Shown: piece after piece, positions 9,606 to 20,242 of the stretch
Layout: each line of letters starts with the position of its first letter
How positions within the stretch are numbered: the stretch's first letter is position 1
Origin: Paulinella micropora
Lineage: Eukaryota > Cercozoa > Imbricatea > Euglyphida > Paulinellidae
Direction of reading: 5' to 3'
Assembly: GCA_019918135.1 (NCBI GenBank)
Contig: WBZZ01004158.1
Span: 219,001-283,000 of the forward strand
Length of the DNA: 64,000 nt
The notes under the pieces: model-generated
What the model was told of the DNA's origin: nothing
Databases searched by the model: none
Seen by the model: the letters and a program-made list of their open reading frames with translations, nothing else
Made by a program: the position numbers and the translations under genes

Positions 9606-11835
9606 CTACCCCCACCCTTCCATAGGGGTGTTAGGCGGTTTTCTTTCCTCTTCTATCTCGCCCTCATCGACAGCAGTCGTAGGTAGCCCTTCTCCCCCAT
9701 CCACTCCAACCGTAATTGTTGTACGCATCTCATCCCACGTTCCCACCTTCCTTTCTCCTGTTGCAGCCACTCCACTCGGCACCTGACCCCGTCGTATAAC
9801 CGATTGCAGACCCGTCTGGTCCTCCTCTCCTTCCCCGGGTCCCGTCGAAGTCACACTCATCGTCTTCTTTTCTTCCACAATAGCGTATGGCGGCGGGAAT
9901 TGTCGCGCTTTCTCTCGAAGCAGCATTCGCTCGTTGTCATTCCCAGCCCTTTCCATTGCTTGCATGAGAGCCTTCCAGCTGATATCGATCCATTCAGCCG
10001 CGTCTGTCGTAGGACTCATCATTAGGGTTCTATTGTATCTCGGCACCATCCCCGTCTTGCCCTTGTCAGGCCGTTCATGAAAGAAGCGTAGCATTCGTTG
10101 AAACGCCAAGTCCGCACGTATTACAGTTATAGTTGACGCATGCCCGCCAAGTCCCCTTGCCAGAGCCATAGCTTCGTTGTCCAGCACAGCTTGCCACGAG
10201 GACTTGACTCCCTCCGTCTAAGTATATTTGCAGAATACTTTATGAGTTCTCCAGTCCTGCCCTTGGCACCATCTTCCACAGTATTAGACTATTTTGCAGT
10301 GACCACATTTCTTCACTGCTTCTTTGGCGCAGAACTCGCACTCCCTTGGCACTCTCTTGAGTAGCCCTTCTGCAGTGTCAACGCCTGCTCCTTTTCCCAG
10401 CCCTTTAACATACTCTTCCCAGTTGTGCGGCACGACTTTGAAGTTATAAAACCATCTCCAATATCGTAGTTCACTCAAACAGGTGTTATTAAAGCACGTC
10501 CAGTAGTCTGCTATGTTTATTTTTTCATTGCTGTCGTCTCCCGGTGCATCCACTTCTCCTCTCCAATGTAGATCATCGGGCTTGTCGCAGCCATAAATGC
10601 AAATGCCTTCCTTCCTTCCGGTGTCTTTCGCCCCAACTTCGATGAGACCTCCCCCGTCCGCAGCCGGTGTAAGGTAGGCATCCATCGTTCGTGGGATCTC
10701 CATGTCGTTGGTAGACACTGCCAAACACGACACGACCGGCGCAGCGTTGTTGGCTTTCTTCCCGGCACCCTTATCCCCCGGCCTAGCGTTGGCTTGTCTC
10801 GCGCTACCGTTACCACTCTGCCTTTGGTTTGCGTTTGCCTTCTGTTTTCCGCCTTGCGGCATCTTCTTCCGGTACCTGTCCTTCAATGTAGGACATCTTC
10901 TTCCCTGGCGGTCATGTCCGGAATCCGGCACTTTATAGTACAAGTAAAGTACTTGTGTGGGTTGCCGCAGTTGTAGCATTCTAGCTTTCTTCCTTCCTTT
11001 GCCGGTACCTCCCTTGTCCTCTGCTGATGCGTAGCAACCATCGCTGTCCCCAACGCTTTCTCTTCTCTTGACATAGCTTCATTTGTTATCACTCTCCTCT
11101 CGAAGAGCTGCTTAAAGTCGTCCCATGTAGCCGAAGGTGTAGCCACTTGAGCGTCCAGGAATGACTTCCATGGCTCCTTTGTTCGCACTTTCCAAGTGCA
11201 GTTTTAATAAACTGCATTCTCATTGTAGCACTTATCGGTTCGTCGTGAGCCTCCAAGAACTGGCAGTGCGATTCGAAGTCGCTGAGTTGCGCTCGTAGGT
11301 CTTCCTTGCAGTTGAACATCCATCCGCATACTAGGTTGTTTCTTTGTTGCTTCTGATGAGCGTCGTTGCCTTGGTACCTTTGCCGGAGCAATCTCAATAA
11401 CTCTTCCGGTCTCAGCTGCTCCTCCCGCACCAGGTGCCTCACGATTCGCTCCGACGCCGACCCGTAGTCCAATCCTTTGTACATCCACATGAAGATTTGG
11501 GCCATTCTCAGACTGGCCATCACCCTTCGCCTTTGTACCGGAGTCAGTTCTTGCTTTTGCTCTTGTTGCTTGCCTTCGACATCTCCCCGTTGCCGCCTTG
11601 CCGCTACTTTCTTGACTTCTTTAGCTTCCGCGCGAAGTTCTGCCTCCACCTCGGTTCTCCATCGGATCACCTCAGCCAAAGGCTGCACATGTTCCCAGCA
11701 TTCCACGGAAGCGAGATCTGCCCGAACCTGCGCATACCAGTCGTCCCAGCTCCGTCCATTCGCACCATCCTTGAACGTAGGCGCCTTCCCTTGCAGAATA
11801 GCGGTCGCAGCGTCCTTTAGCGCAGAAGAGGTCAT
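9606..11835 (-). pseudogene. Decayed gag-like protein with CCHC knuckle and MYND finger
   Basis: Read on the minus strand from 11835, a protein of about 240 residues rich in charged helices resembles a retroelement Gag core (phrases such as LRRRVM and FESHCQFLEAHDE). A frameshift near 11195 leads to a zinc knuckle, CYNCGNPHKYFTC (CX2CX3HX4C, one residue shorter than the usual CX2CX4HX4C). A second frameshift near 10920 leads to a Lys/Gln/Asn linker. At the end is a full MYND-type zinc finger (CEFC, CGHC, YCGRWC, H, C) split by an in-frame TAA at 10284-10286, with a TAG at 10218-10220 soon after. About 200 further residues end at 9606. The GC content is clearly lower than in the neighbours. 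No reverse transcriptase, integrase or LTR pair was recognised, so this could be a retroelement relic or a captured host gene. Confidence 0.5.
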
Positions 11836-11841
11836 AACCCT

Positions 11842-12234
11842 TTATATTAATACTTTACCGGAACGGTGTTGAAGACCGGAGCACTTTGTGACTTGCTTGG
11901 TTTGGCAAATCTGAAATACTTTACTAAACACAGATTGAAATTTTGCAAAATTCCCTTGTATACAGTCCTTTACGTCGACAAGATCGCAGAATATCCTCAC
12001 TGTGTCTTGTTGCGGGTTAGCTCTTCGCTTTCGCATGATTTCCTTGCTTCGCTCTCGTTGTCTTTTTTTCTGTTCTTTTAATAATCTTGACAACCTTTCT
12101 TCATGGCAGGCACGTCTCTTTACACAGTCAGCTAATTTACTTTTCTCATCTTCTGAAGGATGTGCGCGCCAGGGAGGGAGGGCGGTGGAGAGGGCACGGT
12201 TGGCGTGGGGAAGAAGCCGCCGCGCCGACCACAC
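11842..12234 (-). CDS. Basic coiled-coil ORF upstream of the gag-like element
   Basis: A frame of up to 130 codons in the same low-GC island, ending 7 bases before the gag-like frame starts. The centre is strongly basic and heptad-like (RLSRLLKEQKKRQRERSKE), which resembles a bZIP or other nucleic-acid-binding helix, but no leucine zipper register is clear. The start is uncertain: the first 30 residues overlap GC-rich DNA of the neighbouring promoter and may not be coding. It may be an upstream part of the same degenerate element. Confidence 0.3.
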   Translation of the reverse strand: MWSARRLLPHANRALSTALPPWRAHPSEDEKSKLADCVKRRACHEERLSRLLKEQKKRQRERSKEIMRKRRANPQQDTVRIFCDLVDVKDCIQGNFAKFQSVFSKVFQICQTKQVTKCSGLQHRSGKVLI

Positions 12235-12242
12235 CCCAGAAG

Positions 12243-12251
12243 AATAAAAAG
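12243..12251 (+). promoter_or_regulatory. TATA-like box for the 460-aa gene
   Basis: AATAAAAAG in otherwise GC-rich DNA lies about 95 bases upstream of the ATG at 12341. Position and context suit a TATA-type promoter; a minor role as a poly(A) signal cannot be excluded. Confidence 0.35.
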
Positions 12252-12340
12252 CCCCGCGCGGCTAGACCAGACGCCGAGCGAGCGCTGGGAAGGAGCAACC
12301 CCCGCTCTTCGGCCCTGCCGTTAGTTCGGTCAGCCAACAC

Positions 12341-13723
12341 ATGAACCACGCGGACTCGGGCAGGTTCGTGGAGCCGGCGGGGCGCGGCGAGCAGTCCCTG
12401 GGCCGCGGCCTGCAAAGGGGCCTGGAGATCGAAGGACGCGTCGAGGCGGGGCGGAGCCTCATCAACCAATATCACGGCCAGGAATACACCCCCTCGCAGT
12501 TCCTGCAACAGCACCTGCAGGCGGTGGCTCCCCACAAGCGGCAGCGCCTAGACCTGTCGGGCTGGTTCGAGGGCGATACGCGCCTGCGCCGCGGGTTCCG
12601 CGTGCACCGGCCCAACTACGAGGGGACGACGGGGGCGCTGGAGCGCATCCAGCGCCCGCCCCTCAGCACAGGTTCCTTTGTCGCACGCAACGATCCCAAG
12701 TACAGGCGCGACAACGTGCTGTTGGACCTACCGATTGACGGCAGCGACTATGGCCATGCCAACGACCCCGAGCAAGTCCGCGCCGTGGTTACCCAGCGCG
12801 CCGTCGTCTTTTCCCGGCTGCAGGCCCTGCCCTACTACTGGAGCCGCGCCGTGCCCACCCAGAGCGACCGGCCACAGCAGGAACGCGAGGTACTGGCCAA
12901 CCTGTTTCTGGTGAACTGGGAGCTGCGCCATTTCCCGCTGACCAAGTATGCCGGCAGCCGCGAGGGCCTGCTGGACAGGCGCGTGGCGGCGCCGCCGCGC
13001 CCGGGCCACGAGGAGGAGGCCTTGTGCTTACCACTCGAGGAGCAGCTGCACCCGCGCGCGGCGGCGCGCATACTCACGGCGTACAGCGTCGAGGGCGTGC
13101 TGGACCAGGTCCGCAACAATGAGAACAGCCTGGTGTCGTACCACTCGCTCATGAACGCCAGCGTGCTGCAGCGCGGCCCCGTGTACTACACGGGCACCGA
13201 TTCGGGGCTCATCAACATTTGGGCCCTGCGCCCACCGGCCCCGGACGGCCGCGGGCGCCAGCAGCTGGGCGGTAGCTTCCTGTGCAGGCGGGACCTGCCG
13301 ACGGGCCACGAGTGCGCGCCAGAGCCCGGCCGGCACTTGTGGCTCGTGCTGGAGGTAGCAGATTACCAATACCTGCTCACAGACGGCGTGACCCGCCACC
13401 GGGGCTACCCGGTGTGGCGCTTCCGGCCGCACGTGACGTTGACGGACCAGCCCCTGCCCAGCGGCGAATGCACCGGGACGTACCGCGACCCCGTGAGCGG
13501 TCGCAGGTTTGATTGGCACGGGGCGGCCGTGTATGTGGGGCAGGTGATTGCCGACAACGACCACCGCAACTACAACACGCAGCTGCCGCGCATGCTCCAG
13601 AAGCTCGAGGCCCTGGTGTGTGGCTCCGGCCGGGCCGCCGACACCGACCTGCCGCCCACGGACCTGCGCGAGCTCCCCACCCTCTCGCACGTGCACGTCA
13701 ACACCCAGATCTTTCTGTACTGA
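12341..13723 (+). CDS. Orphan 460-aa protein, possibly structural
   Basis: An uninterrupted frame from ATG 12341 to TGA 13721-13723. The product is a soluble-looking mixed protein with a basic HKRQRLDL motif at about residues 66-73 that resembles a nuclear localisation signal. It has no signal peptide, transmembrane segment or catalytic motif that I can recognise. The C-terminal half is rich in aromatic residues and beta-strand-like segments (VLEVADYQYLL, FDWHGAAVYVGQVI) and ends with HVHVNTQIFLY. Intactness next to several broken genes suggests selection or a better-sequenced region. A virion or tegument role is only a guess from size, composition and neighbourhood, since it is followed by a glycoprotein gene. 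I do not recognise the family. Confidence 0.75.
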   Translation: MNHADSGRFVEPAGRGEQSLGRGLQRGLEIEGRVEAGRSLINQYHGQEYTPSQFLQQHLQAVAPHKRQRLDLSGWFEGDTRLRRGFRVHRPNYEGTTGALERIQRPPLSTGSFVARNDPKYRRDNVLLDLPIDGSDYGHANDPEQVRAVVTQRAVVFSRLQALPYYWSRAVPTQSDRPQQEREVLANLFLVNWELRHFPLTKYAGSREGLLDRRVAAPPRPGHEEEALCLPLEEQLHPRAAARILTAYSVEGVLDQVRNNENSLVSYHSLMNASVLQRGPVYYTGTDSGLINIWALRPPAPDGRGRQQLGGSFLCRRDLPTGHECAPEPGRHLWLVLEVADYQYLLTDGVTRHRGYPVWRFRPHVTLTDQPLPSGECTGTYRDPVSGRRFDWHGAAVYVGQVIADNDHRNYNTQLPRMLQKLEALVCGSGRAADTDLPPTDLRELPTLSHVHVNTQIFLY

Positions 13724-14199
13724 ACCAGCGGCCGGCCCGCCGTAGCGGTCCCTCCCCGGGCAGACCGGGTGTCGTGTGCCAGGCTGCGGCAGGGCAGTAG
13801 AAAAGCGGACGTCTGTCTTGTTAAAGAAGAAAGCCCCAGCTCCACCTGACAGAAGACTAGGTCTTTTTCTACCTCGTCCCTAGCGTCGTCAGTGCGCTCT
13901 TGCCGGCCTAAACCGGTGCCTGGCCCCCCTCCTGACCCCTCTCGGCTCCCCCCCCGCCGGCCAGGGAGAGCGACAGGGCGCTCCACTCCGCCTGCCAGGG
14001 GATATAATTTCTCCCTCCCCTTAGGTCGGTGCCTTGCCCTCGTTTCCCTTGGCCCCCCCCTCCCCGCCCGTGGGCCCCCCTGGCGTGGCCCGCGCGCGGA
14101 GCCCCTACCTCAAAATCCACCGGTTGCTAGCAAGTTGGTGTGTAGCTAAAAGGCCACCCGCCATGGTTCTCGTCCGGCCCCAATAAACAAGAAGCAAGA
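13724..14199. other. Intergenic region with promoter elements
   Basis: No gene is supported. It contains a TATAATTT box at 14003-14010 and AATAAA at 14182-14187, the latter only 12 bases before the next ATG. Short Pro/Arg-rich frames on both strands look like composition artefacts. Confidence 0.4.
14003..14010 (+). promoter_or_regulatory. TATA box candidate
   Basis: TATAATTT in a GC-rich setting, about 190 bases upstream of the glycoprotein ATG at 14200. Confidence 0.4.
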
Positions 14200-14440
14200 A
14201 TGCTCTTCCTGCCGTGCCTGGGCTTGCTCCTGGCCTGGGCGGCAGGCCTACAGCCGGTCAGGCCGATAGCAGGCGGCCGGGCGGGCCGCTTTCTGTTGCA
14301 GGCCGCTGGCGCCGGCACGCTAGATATTAACGGGCTGGACGTGATTAACCAGGCTCTGAGCCCCGGGGGGGGAACAAGCAATAACAACAACCTCAACACT
14401 AACAACAACAGTAGCAACAACGGCAACAACAATAACAGTA

Positions 14441-14529
<89 letters not shown>

Positions 14530-17186
14530 AATAACAGTAGTAACCACGGCAACAACGGTAACAACGGCAACAACAATAACAGTAGCAACAACGGCAACAA
14601 CAATAACAGTAGCAACAACGGCAACAACAATAATAACAACACGCCGAGCGCTAGCCAGAGCGCCACGCCGAGTGTGACCTCCAGCACCAGCCAGAGCGCC
14701 ACGCCGACTGCCACGCCGAGTGTCAGCCAGAGCGCCACGCCGAGTGTTACCTCCAGCAACAGCCGGAGCGCCACGCCGAGTGTGACCTCCAGCACCAGCC
14801 AGAGCGCCAGCCAGAGCGCCACGCCGAGTGTGACCTCCAGCACCAGCCGGAGCGCCACGCCGAGTGTGACCTCCAGCACCAGCCAGAGCGCCAGCCAGAG
14901 CGCCACGCCGAGTGTGACCTCCAGCACCAGCCGGAGCGCCAGCCAGAGCGCCACGCCGACTGCCACGCCGAGTGTCAGCCAGAGCGCCACGCCGACTGCC
15001 ACGCCGAGTGTCAGCCAGAGCGCCACGCCGAGTGTTACCTCCAGCACCAGCCAGAGCGCCACGCCGACTGCCACGCCGAGTGTCAGCCAGAGCGCCACGC
15101 CGAGTGTTACCTCCAGCACCAGCCAGAGCGCCACGCCGACTGCCACGCCGAGTGTCAGCCAGAGCGCCACGCCGAGTGTTACCTCCAGCACCAGCCAGAG
15201 CGCCACGCCGACTGCCACGCCGAGTGCCACACGAAGTGCAACCCCGAGCTCCACACTGAGCCTCAGCCAGAGCGCCACCCGAAGTGCCACACCAAGCGTT
15301 ACCTCCAGTACCAGCCGGAGTGCCACCCGAAGTGCCACCCGAAGTGCGACCCCAAGCCCTACACTGAGCATCAGCCGGAGTGCCACCCGAAGCGCCACCC
15401 GAAGTGCCACACCAAGCGTTACCTCCAGTACCAGCCGGAGCGCCAGCCAGAGTGCCACCCGAAGTGCGACCCCAAGCTCTACACCGAGCATCAGCCAGAG
15501 CGCCACCCGAAGCGCCACGCCGAGCGTTACCTCCAGTACCAGCCAGAGCATCAGCGAGAGCGCTACGCCCAGTGCTACTCCAAGCTCCACTCCTAGCAAC
15601 ACCCCGAGCGTCAGCCAGAGCGCCACCCCTAGCAACACCCCGAGTGTCACGCCCAGTGCTACTCCAAGCTCCACCCCGACTGCGACACCGAGCGCCAGCC
15701 AGAGCGCCACCCCGAGCGCCACGCCCAGTGCTACTCCAGGCTCCACCCCTAGCAACACTCCGAGCGCCACCCCGGGCGTCAGCCAGAGCGCCACGCCGAC
15801 TGCCACGCCGAGCGCTACCCGAGCGTCAGCCAGAGCGCCACGCCGACTGCCACGCCGAGCGCTACCCCGAGCGTCAGCCAGAGCGCCACGCCGAGCCAAT
15901 GGGGCCTCCGGCCCTTTGTCGACACCGGCCTGTCGGGGTTGGGCACTACCCGGAACACCGCCTCCGGCCTGTCCGAGCCAGTCGCCCGAGTGGCCGTCAG
16001 GGTACCCGCCGTGCTGGCGTGGGAGACCGAGCTCCAGGCCGACGGTTCCCTGTCATGGAGCCAAGATGCAAGGTCGTTGCAACACACGGAGAGTGACTGT
16101 CCGTCGGCCGGCGTGCTGGGCTCCCCGGGCCTGCCGTCCCAGCAAGTCGTGGCGGGGCCACAGGAGGCTTCGATACTAGCACTCGACTTCCTGTACGCCA
16201 CCGTGTGCAATTTCCACCGAGTGCGTACCGGCACCAACGACGACTTCTATGGCTGGCTTACGGTCAGGCGCCACCGCGCGGTGGACTGGCTAGGGCTGGG
16301 CCAACAGCAGAGCGTCACCACGCCATTGGGTTTCTGTATTTCCCTGCGCAACTCCTTCGCGCTGCCCGCCGGCCTCCTGGCCGAAGCCAACTGTACGCCC
16401 GCCCAGGGCTTCGGCTGTCCGGCACCCACCGCGCAGTTGCTGACCGTGCTGGTGCAGCCCGCCCGGCCGGAGGGGCGCCGGGCCCTGCAGCAAGCGTCGT
16501 CCTACCGGCTGCAGCTGGAATTCCTGCGGCCCGCGCCCCCGCCGAACACGGCGCTGTGGGCCGGGCGGGAGCGGGCGGAGGTCTTCCCCGTCGGCCCCGG
16601 CCCTGTCGTCCTGGCCCGCGCCGCCTGGACCCTGCCCTGCCCCCCCCTGAACACGGCCAACACCAAGGGCTGGCTCGAGGACGTACGCGTACGGCACCTG
16701 ACCGAGTGCGTGGGGCTCAACGTCTATGTCGGGTGCTGGCAGCAATCAGAAGTCCTGTGGCTAGAAACCTTCACCTTCCGTGTCAACGTGACCGAGGCGT
16801 GCGGGGGCGGGGTAGCCGGCGCCGAGCCGCCCACCCCGCCCCCCCCGGCGGGGCTCCAGCCCCTGCCGGCCAGCACCCGGGGGCCGGCCGGGGCCCAAGC
16901 GGGGCCGGCCGCGCCCGCCACAGCCCGTCACCGGCACGCGCTTGGCCTGTTCCTGGCCGCCGGCGTGGCAGCCGGCCTGGGGCTGAGGGCCTGCCTTCTT
17001 CTCCTTCGCGCCCGCCTCCTCCGCGGGTTCTGGCCCTCATCCCTTCCCTCGCCGTCCCCTCCCAGGCGCGGGCTCCCCCGCCCCCCTTCCCCCCTCCCGC
17101 CGCCCTCCCCGCGTTCCCTTACTGTAGCCACCGACGCCGCCCAGTGCGAGAGCGAGGTGCCAGGCCCGCCCGAGCCCCGTGATTAA
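14200..17186 (+). CDS. Mucin-like type I membrane glycoprotein, one frameshift
   Basis: Starts at ATG 14200 with a signal peptide (LFLPCLGLLLAWAAG). Then follow an Asn/Gly/Ser tract with NNGNNGN units (about 14382-14640) and a long Ser/Thr/Pro stalk (14641-15895) built from SQSATPSVTSST-type repeats, which should be heavily O-glycosylated. A Cys-containing ectodomain of about 310 residues follows, then a Pro-rich segment, a membrane helix around 16945-17010 (LGLFLAAGVAAGLGL) and an Arg/Pro cytoplasmic tail ending at TAA 17184-17186. One base appears lost in a C run near 15818: elsewhere the same repeat has CCCC, here CCC. After that the frame changes and reads through to the end. Known mucin-like viral glycoproteins act in attachment or shielding; that role is inferred. 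The next gene starts only 17 bases later. Confidence 0.7.
14382..14640 (+). repeat. AAC/GGC triplet array encoding Asn-Gly-Ser tract
   Basis: In-frame repetition of AACAACGGC-type 9-base units with occasional AATAACAGTAGC variants. It encodes a low-complexity NNGNNG/NNSSNNG linker inside the mucin-like glycoprotein. Confidence 0.8.
14641..15895 (+). repeat. Ser/Thr/Pro repeat region of the glycoprotein stalk
   Basis: Degenerate in-frame tandem units encoding variants of SQSATPSVTSSTS and SQSATPTATPSV, with homogenised blocks near 14970-15230. The reverse strand is also open here only because of the repeat composition. Confidence 0.8.
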
Positions 17187-17202
17187 TCAAACACGGGCGG
17201 TT

Positions 17203-18537
17203 ATGTCGGGAGGCCACCTAGCGACGTGCCGCAAGTGCTATCAACAAAAGCCACTCAACCAGGCGGTGGCTGGGCGCGGGGAGCCACACTGCCAAGAAGT
17301 GGCGGAGCCCGGGGCAGTGCTCTTCCGCAGGTTCGTGCAAGGTTGCCAAAAGGATAAGTGTTCCCCCGGGCACCCAAACCAGACCGTGAAGACGATAGTC
17401 GTGGCGGCCGGCGGAGAGGGCGACTACATGTCGGCGTTGGTGCGCGCGGCCATCGGGTCGCTGCAGTCAGGGGGGCGCTGGGTAACGCTGACGGCGGGCT
17501 ACACACACGGGGCTTACGTGCGGAACCTCGAGCGGGGAGTCCTTAGCCAGAAGTACGAGGGTCGGTTCGTCCGCGGGATGGTTCCGCGGGCCGATGCAGA
17601 GAGCTGGCTAAGCCAGGTGGCGCGCCAGCCGGGGCCGCACGGCTGTTTCCAAGTCAACGCAAAGAACGAGGCCGAAGTAGAGGAGCTGGCCAGGAGTGTC
17701 AAGGGAATGATCCCCGCGGGAACCTTGCTGTTCGAACAGGTTCGTGCCCCCGCCTTCGCACGCGGCGCCCTTGTGCACGAGCCGATTGCAACCTGCTACG
17801 CCGAGCAAGAATTCAAGGAAATGGAGCTGGGGGGGGCCGTGGAGGCGTGGTGGTTTCCCTCTGCGATGGGGTCTGGCCCCGACGAGTGGAAAAAGCTCCA
17901 GCCGGAGCTTGCCCCCTTCAAGGGATGCCTGCGTGACTTCCTCAAGTCGCAGAGCCAGAATTTTGCAGCCGTGAACGTCATTGTGCTGAACGTGGGAGGC
18001 AGTATCTTGGCCAACGGCAGCCAGAGGCGCGTGCTCGGCGAGCTGAGGCAGATTCTGAAGAGCGGGGTTGTGCCAAAGTTCAGGAAGCTCAGCTTGGAGG
18101 TTTTCGGGCCGGGCTGCGACCTGCGCGCAACCTTTTCCCAAGTCGCGGAGGAGCTCACGGCTTTCGCTGGTGTAGCAAAACCTTCCGAGGATAGCGCACT
18201 GGCCGAAGCGCTTCACGTGGGCCTGGTCCATCTGAACCTAGCCAGTAACAGCCTCGTGCAAGGAGGGGTGAACGACTGTTTTACCAAGGCCATGGGAACC
18301 AGGCACGCGCCGGGGAAGGAGGCTGCCAAACAGCGGCTGAAAGATTACCTCACATACTGCCTGTATTGGCATCCAGAGGTTGAAAAGGAGGCGAAGGACA
18401 TGAGGCTAAACGAGGTCGACGGGCTTTCTTCGGAGGAGTGTGAGAAGGTCTTAGCGCGCCTCAGCAACTGCTTCGTCTTTACTCTGGGGCAGCCGGACAG
18501 AGCAGGCCGGGGGGGGGCTAGCCAACGCCGCCGCTAG
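17203..18537 (+). CDS. Orphan 444-aa protein with Cys-rich N-terminus
   Basis: Uninterrupted frame. I choose ATG 17203 (MSGGHLATC) over an upstream GTG at 17179 that overlaps the previous stop. The first 70 residues hold several Cys and His (CRKC, HC, GC, CSPGH), suggesting a zinc-binding module. The rest is a mixed alpha/beta protein with a hydrophobic strand VNVIVLNVGGSIL near residue 255 and an alpha-helical C-terminus. There is no signal peptide or membrane helix. The end is an Arg-rich RRR tail with TAG at 18535-18537. The start lies 17 bases after the glycoprotein stop, so the two may share a transcript or promoter. ATTAAA follows at 18675. I do not recognise the family. Confidence 0.75.
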   Translation: MSGGHLATCRKCYQQKPLNQAVAGRGEPHCQEVAEPGAVLFRRFVQGCQKDKCSPGHPNQTVKTIVVAAGGEGDYMSALVRAAIGSLQSGGRWVTLTAGYTHGAYVRNLERGVLSQKYEGRFVRGMVPRADAESWLSQVARQPGPHGCFQVNAKNEAEVEELARSVKGMIPAGTLLFEQVRAPAFARGALVHEPIATCYAEQEFKEMELGGAVEAWWFPSAMGSGPDEWKKLQPELAPFKGCLRDFLKSQSQNFAAVNVIVLNVGGSILANGSQRRVLGELRQILKSGVVPKFRKLSLEVFGPGCDLRATFSQVAEELTAFAGVAKPSEDSALAEALHVGLVHLNLASNSLVQGGVNDCFTKAMGTRHAPGKEAAKQRLKDYLTYCLYWHPEVEKEAKDMRLNEVDGLSSEECEKVLARLSNCFVFTLGQPDRAGRGGASQRRR

Positions 18538-18674
18538 CCCCCGTCCCCTGTCTTCTCCCCCTAGGCCTGGGGGCACACTGGGCTCCGGGAAACGGCCCCC
18601 CCCCGGGGGGGAGAAGGGCAGCAGACAAGGTGGGGACGCCAGTGCTGCCAGCGGTTAGCACAACAACCAGAGTC

Positions 18675-18680
18675 ATTAAA
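18675..18680 (+). terminator. Poly(A) signal ATTAAA
   Basis: ATTAAA lies 138 bases after the stop of the 444-aa protein gene, in GC-rich DNA where such a motif is rare. Confidence 0.45.
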
Positions 18681-18924
18681 AAAGCACGTGCGAGTGTGGT
18701 CTGGACCGCCGGGTGGGGAAAGGGGAGGTAGAAAAAACCGCCGTCGCCCCCGCTCACCGCCCACGGACGACGGACGCGCGGGCGGGGGGGGGGGGGGGGG
18801 GGGAGCGCGGGCGGGGAGGCGCCACGTCCCGCCGGCCGGCGCACCGAGGGCGCCCCGCCCTGGCGCACGGGCGAGGGCAGGCCGCGGGCCACCGGGCGTG
18901 TGTGTGCTAAGCGCACAAGGCCGG
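18681..18924. other. GC-rich spacer with a long G run
   Basis: No gene is seen. Includes an almost unbroken G tract at about 18784-18803 and short Arg/Gly/Pro frames of no apparent meaning. Confidence 0.4.
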
Positions 18925-19997
18925 ATGACGCAGCCCGCGCCCGAGGTGAGTGCCGCCCCCGCGCCCGCCGACCGCCTGTCGAGCTTCCTGGCCCGGCACA
19001 GCGACGACTGCGACATCCTGTCCCGGCTGTACCCCCAGCCCAGCGACGGCGGCGCCGCCTTCGACGCCGGCCCGCACACGTACCAGCTGCGGGCGCCGGA
19101 CGGCGGGTGGGTGCTGCTGCCCGACAGCGTGACGGGGGTCGTCCACTCCTTTTTCCCGGCCTTTGAGAGCAAGCGCGTAGCCGCCGAGGTGGCGGCCAGG
19201 CGTGGCGTAGCGGCCGACGAACTGGAACTCGAGTGGCAGAGGCGTGCGAGCTTGGCACCAGACTGCACGCGTACATCGAGGCGTTCTACAACGACGTGCA
19301 GCCGTGCGTGCCGGAGCTAGCCCCCCGCGCGCTGGGCCCCGAGTACTTCCAGTTCCATGATTTCCACGCCCGGGAGGTGCTGCCGCGCGGGTGGCTGCCC
19401 TGGCGCACGGAACTGGTCCTGTTCTCGCCCAGGTACCTCCTGGCCGGCTCCTGCGACATGCTGTTCAGGTGCCCGCGGTCGGGCGCGCTCGTCATCGTGG
19501 ACTGGAAACGCTGCAAGGCCCTGCGCCGGCGCGGCTTCGGCAAGCGCACGGGCCTGGGGCCGTGCGCCGAGCTACAGGACTGTAACTACTCGCATTACAG
19601 CCTGCAGCTGAACCTCTACCGCGTGCTAGCCGAGCGACAGCTCCAGCTGCCGGTGCAGGGCCTGTACCTCGCCATCTTTCACCCGAACCAGAGCCGCTAC
19701 CAGCTGGTGCAGGTGCCCGACCTCAAACCACTCGCGCTGCGCTGCCTGGCGCTCCGGCGCCACAACCTGGGGCGGCGGTACGCGGCCGAGGTGGACGGGC
19801 TGCTAGCTGCCGACGGCGAGCAGACTACAGAGCGCGAGCAGCGCCTGGCGCTGGCCTGCCAACGCCTGTCTCTGCTCGCGCAGCAGCAGTGCCCCCCGCC
19901 CGGGACCGGGACCGATGGCCGGGGCTGCGCCAGGCGCTGCTCGCCCGCACCTGCCTGCCAGCCAGGCCGGGGGCCCTGCCCGTGCCCGCCCAGCTAG
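18925..19997 (+). CDS. PD-(D/E)XK nuclease (RecB/Cas4-like), one frameshift
   Basis: Starts at ATG 18925. The N-terminal 100 residues include a VTGVVHSFFPAFESK segment typical of the region before the nuclease core in viral and phage PD-(D/E)XK exonucleases. A one-base loss near 19236 shifts the frame. Immediately after it come the core motifs: GTRLHAYIE (motif I His/Glu), a CDMLF strand with the catalytic Asp, then IVDWK (the (D/E)XK element) at about 19495-19509, and QLNLYR (motif IV Gln/Tyr) at about 19606-19623. Ends at TAG 19995-19997 with a Cys/Pro-rich tail. Likely a DNA-processing exonuclease in replication or recombination, analogous in role to viral alkaline nucleases; the analogy is inference. 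Confidence 0.7.
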
Positions 19998-20209
19998 GCG
20001 TGGGGCGGCCGCACCCCGAGGAGGATGGAGGGGCAGCTAGGCGTGGGGGGCTAGCCGCTGGCTCCGGTGGGGGGGGGGGGGCAGGTGGGGAGGGGCCCGG
20101 TGTGTGCGCCGGCAGCGCCCGGGGGGAAATCGCGTACGCTCAAACTTAAATTTTTTTAATGAGCTTGCAGTAGGACCAGCAACCCTCCCAGGCGGGGCAG
20201 GCCGGCCGG

Positions 20210-20242
<33 letters not shown>

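Noticed and set aside
14127-15899. A 590-codon minus-strand frame of Leu/Val/Ala repeats opposite the mucin-like stalk
   Set aside because: It is the mirror of the Ser/Thr/Pro repeat, keeps open only because of the repeat composition, and has no start context or domain. The plus-strand frame has a signal peptide and a membrane anchor.
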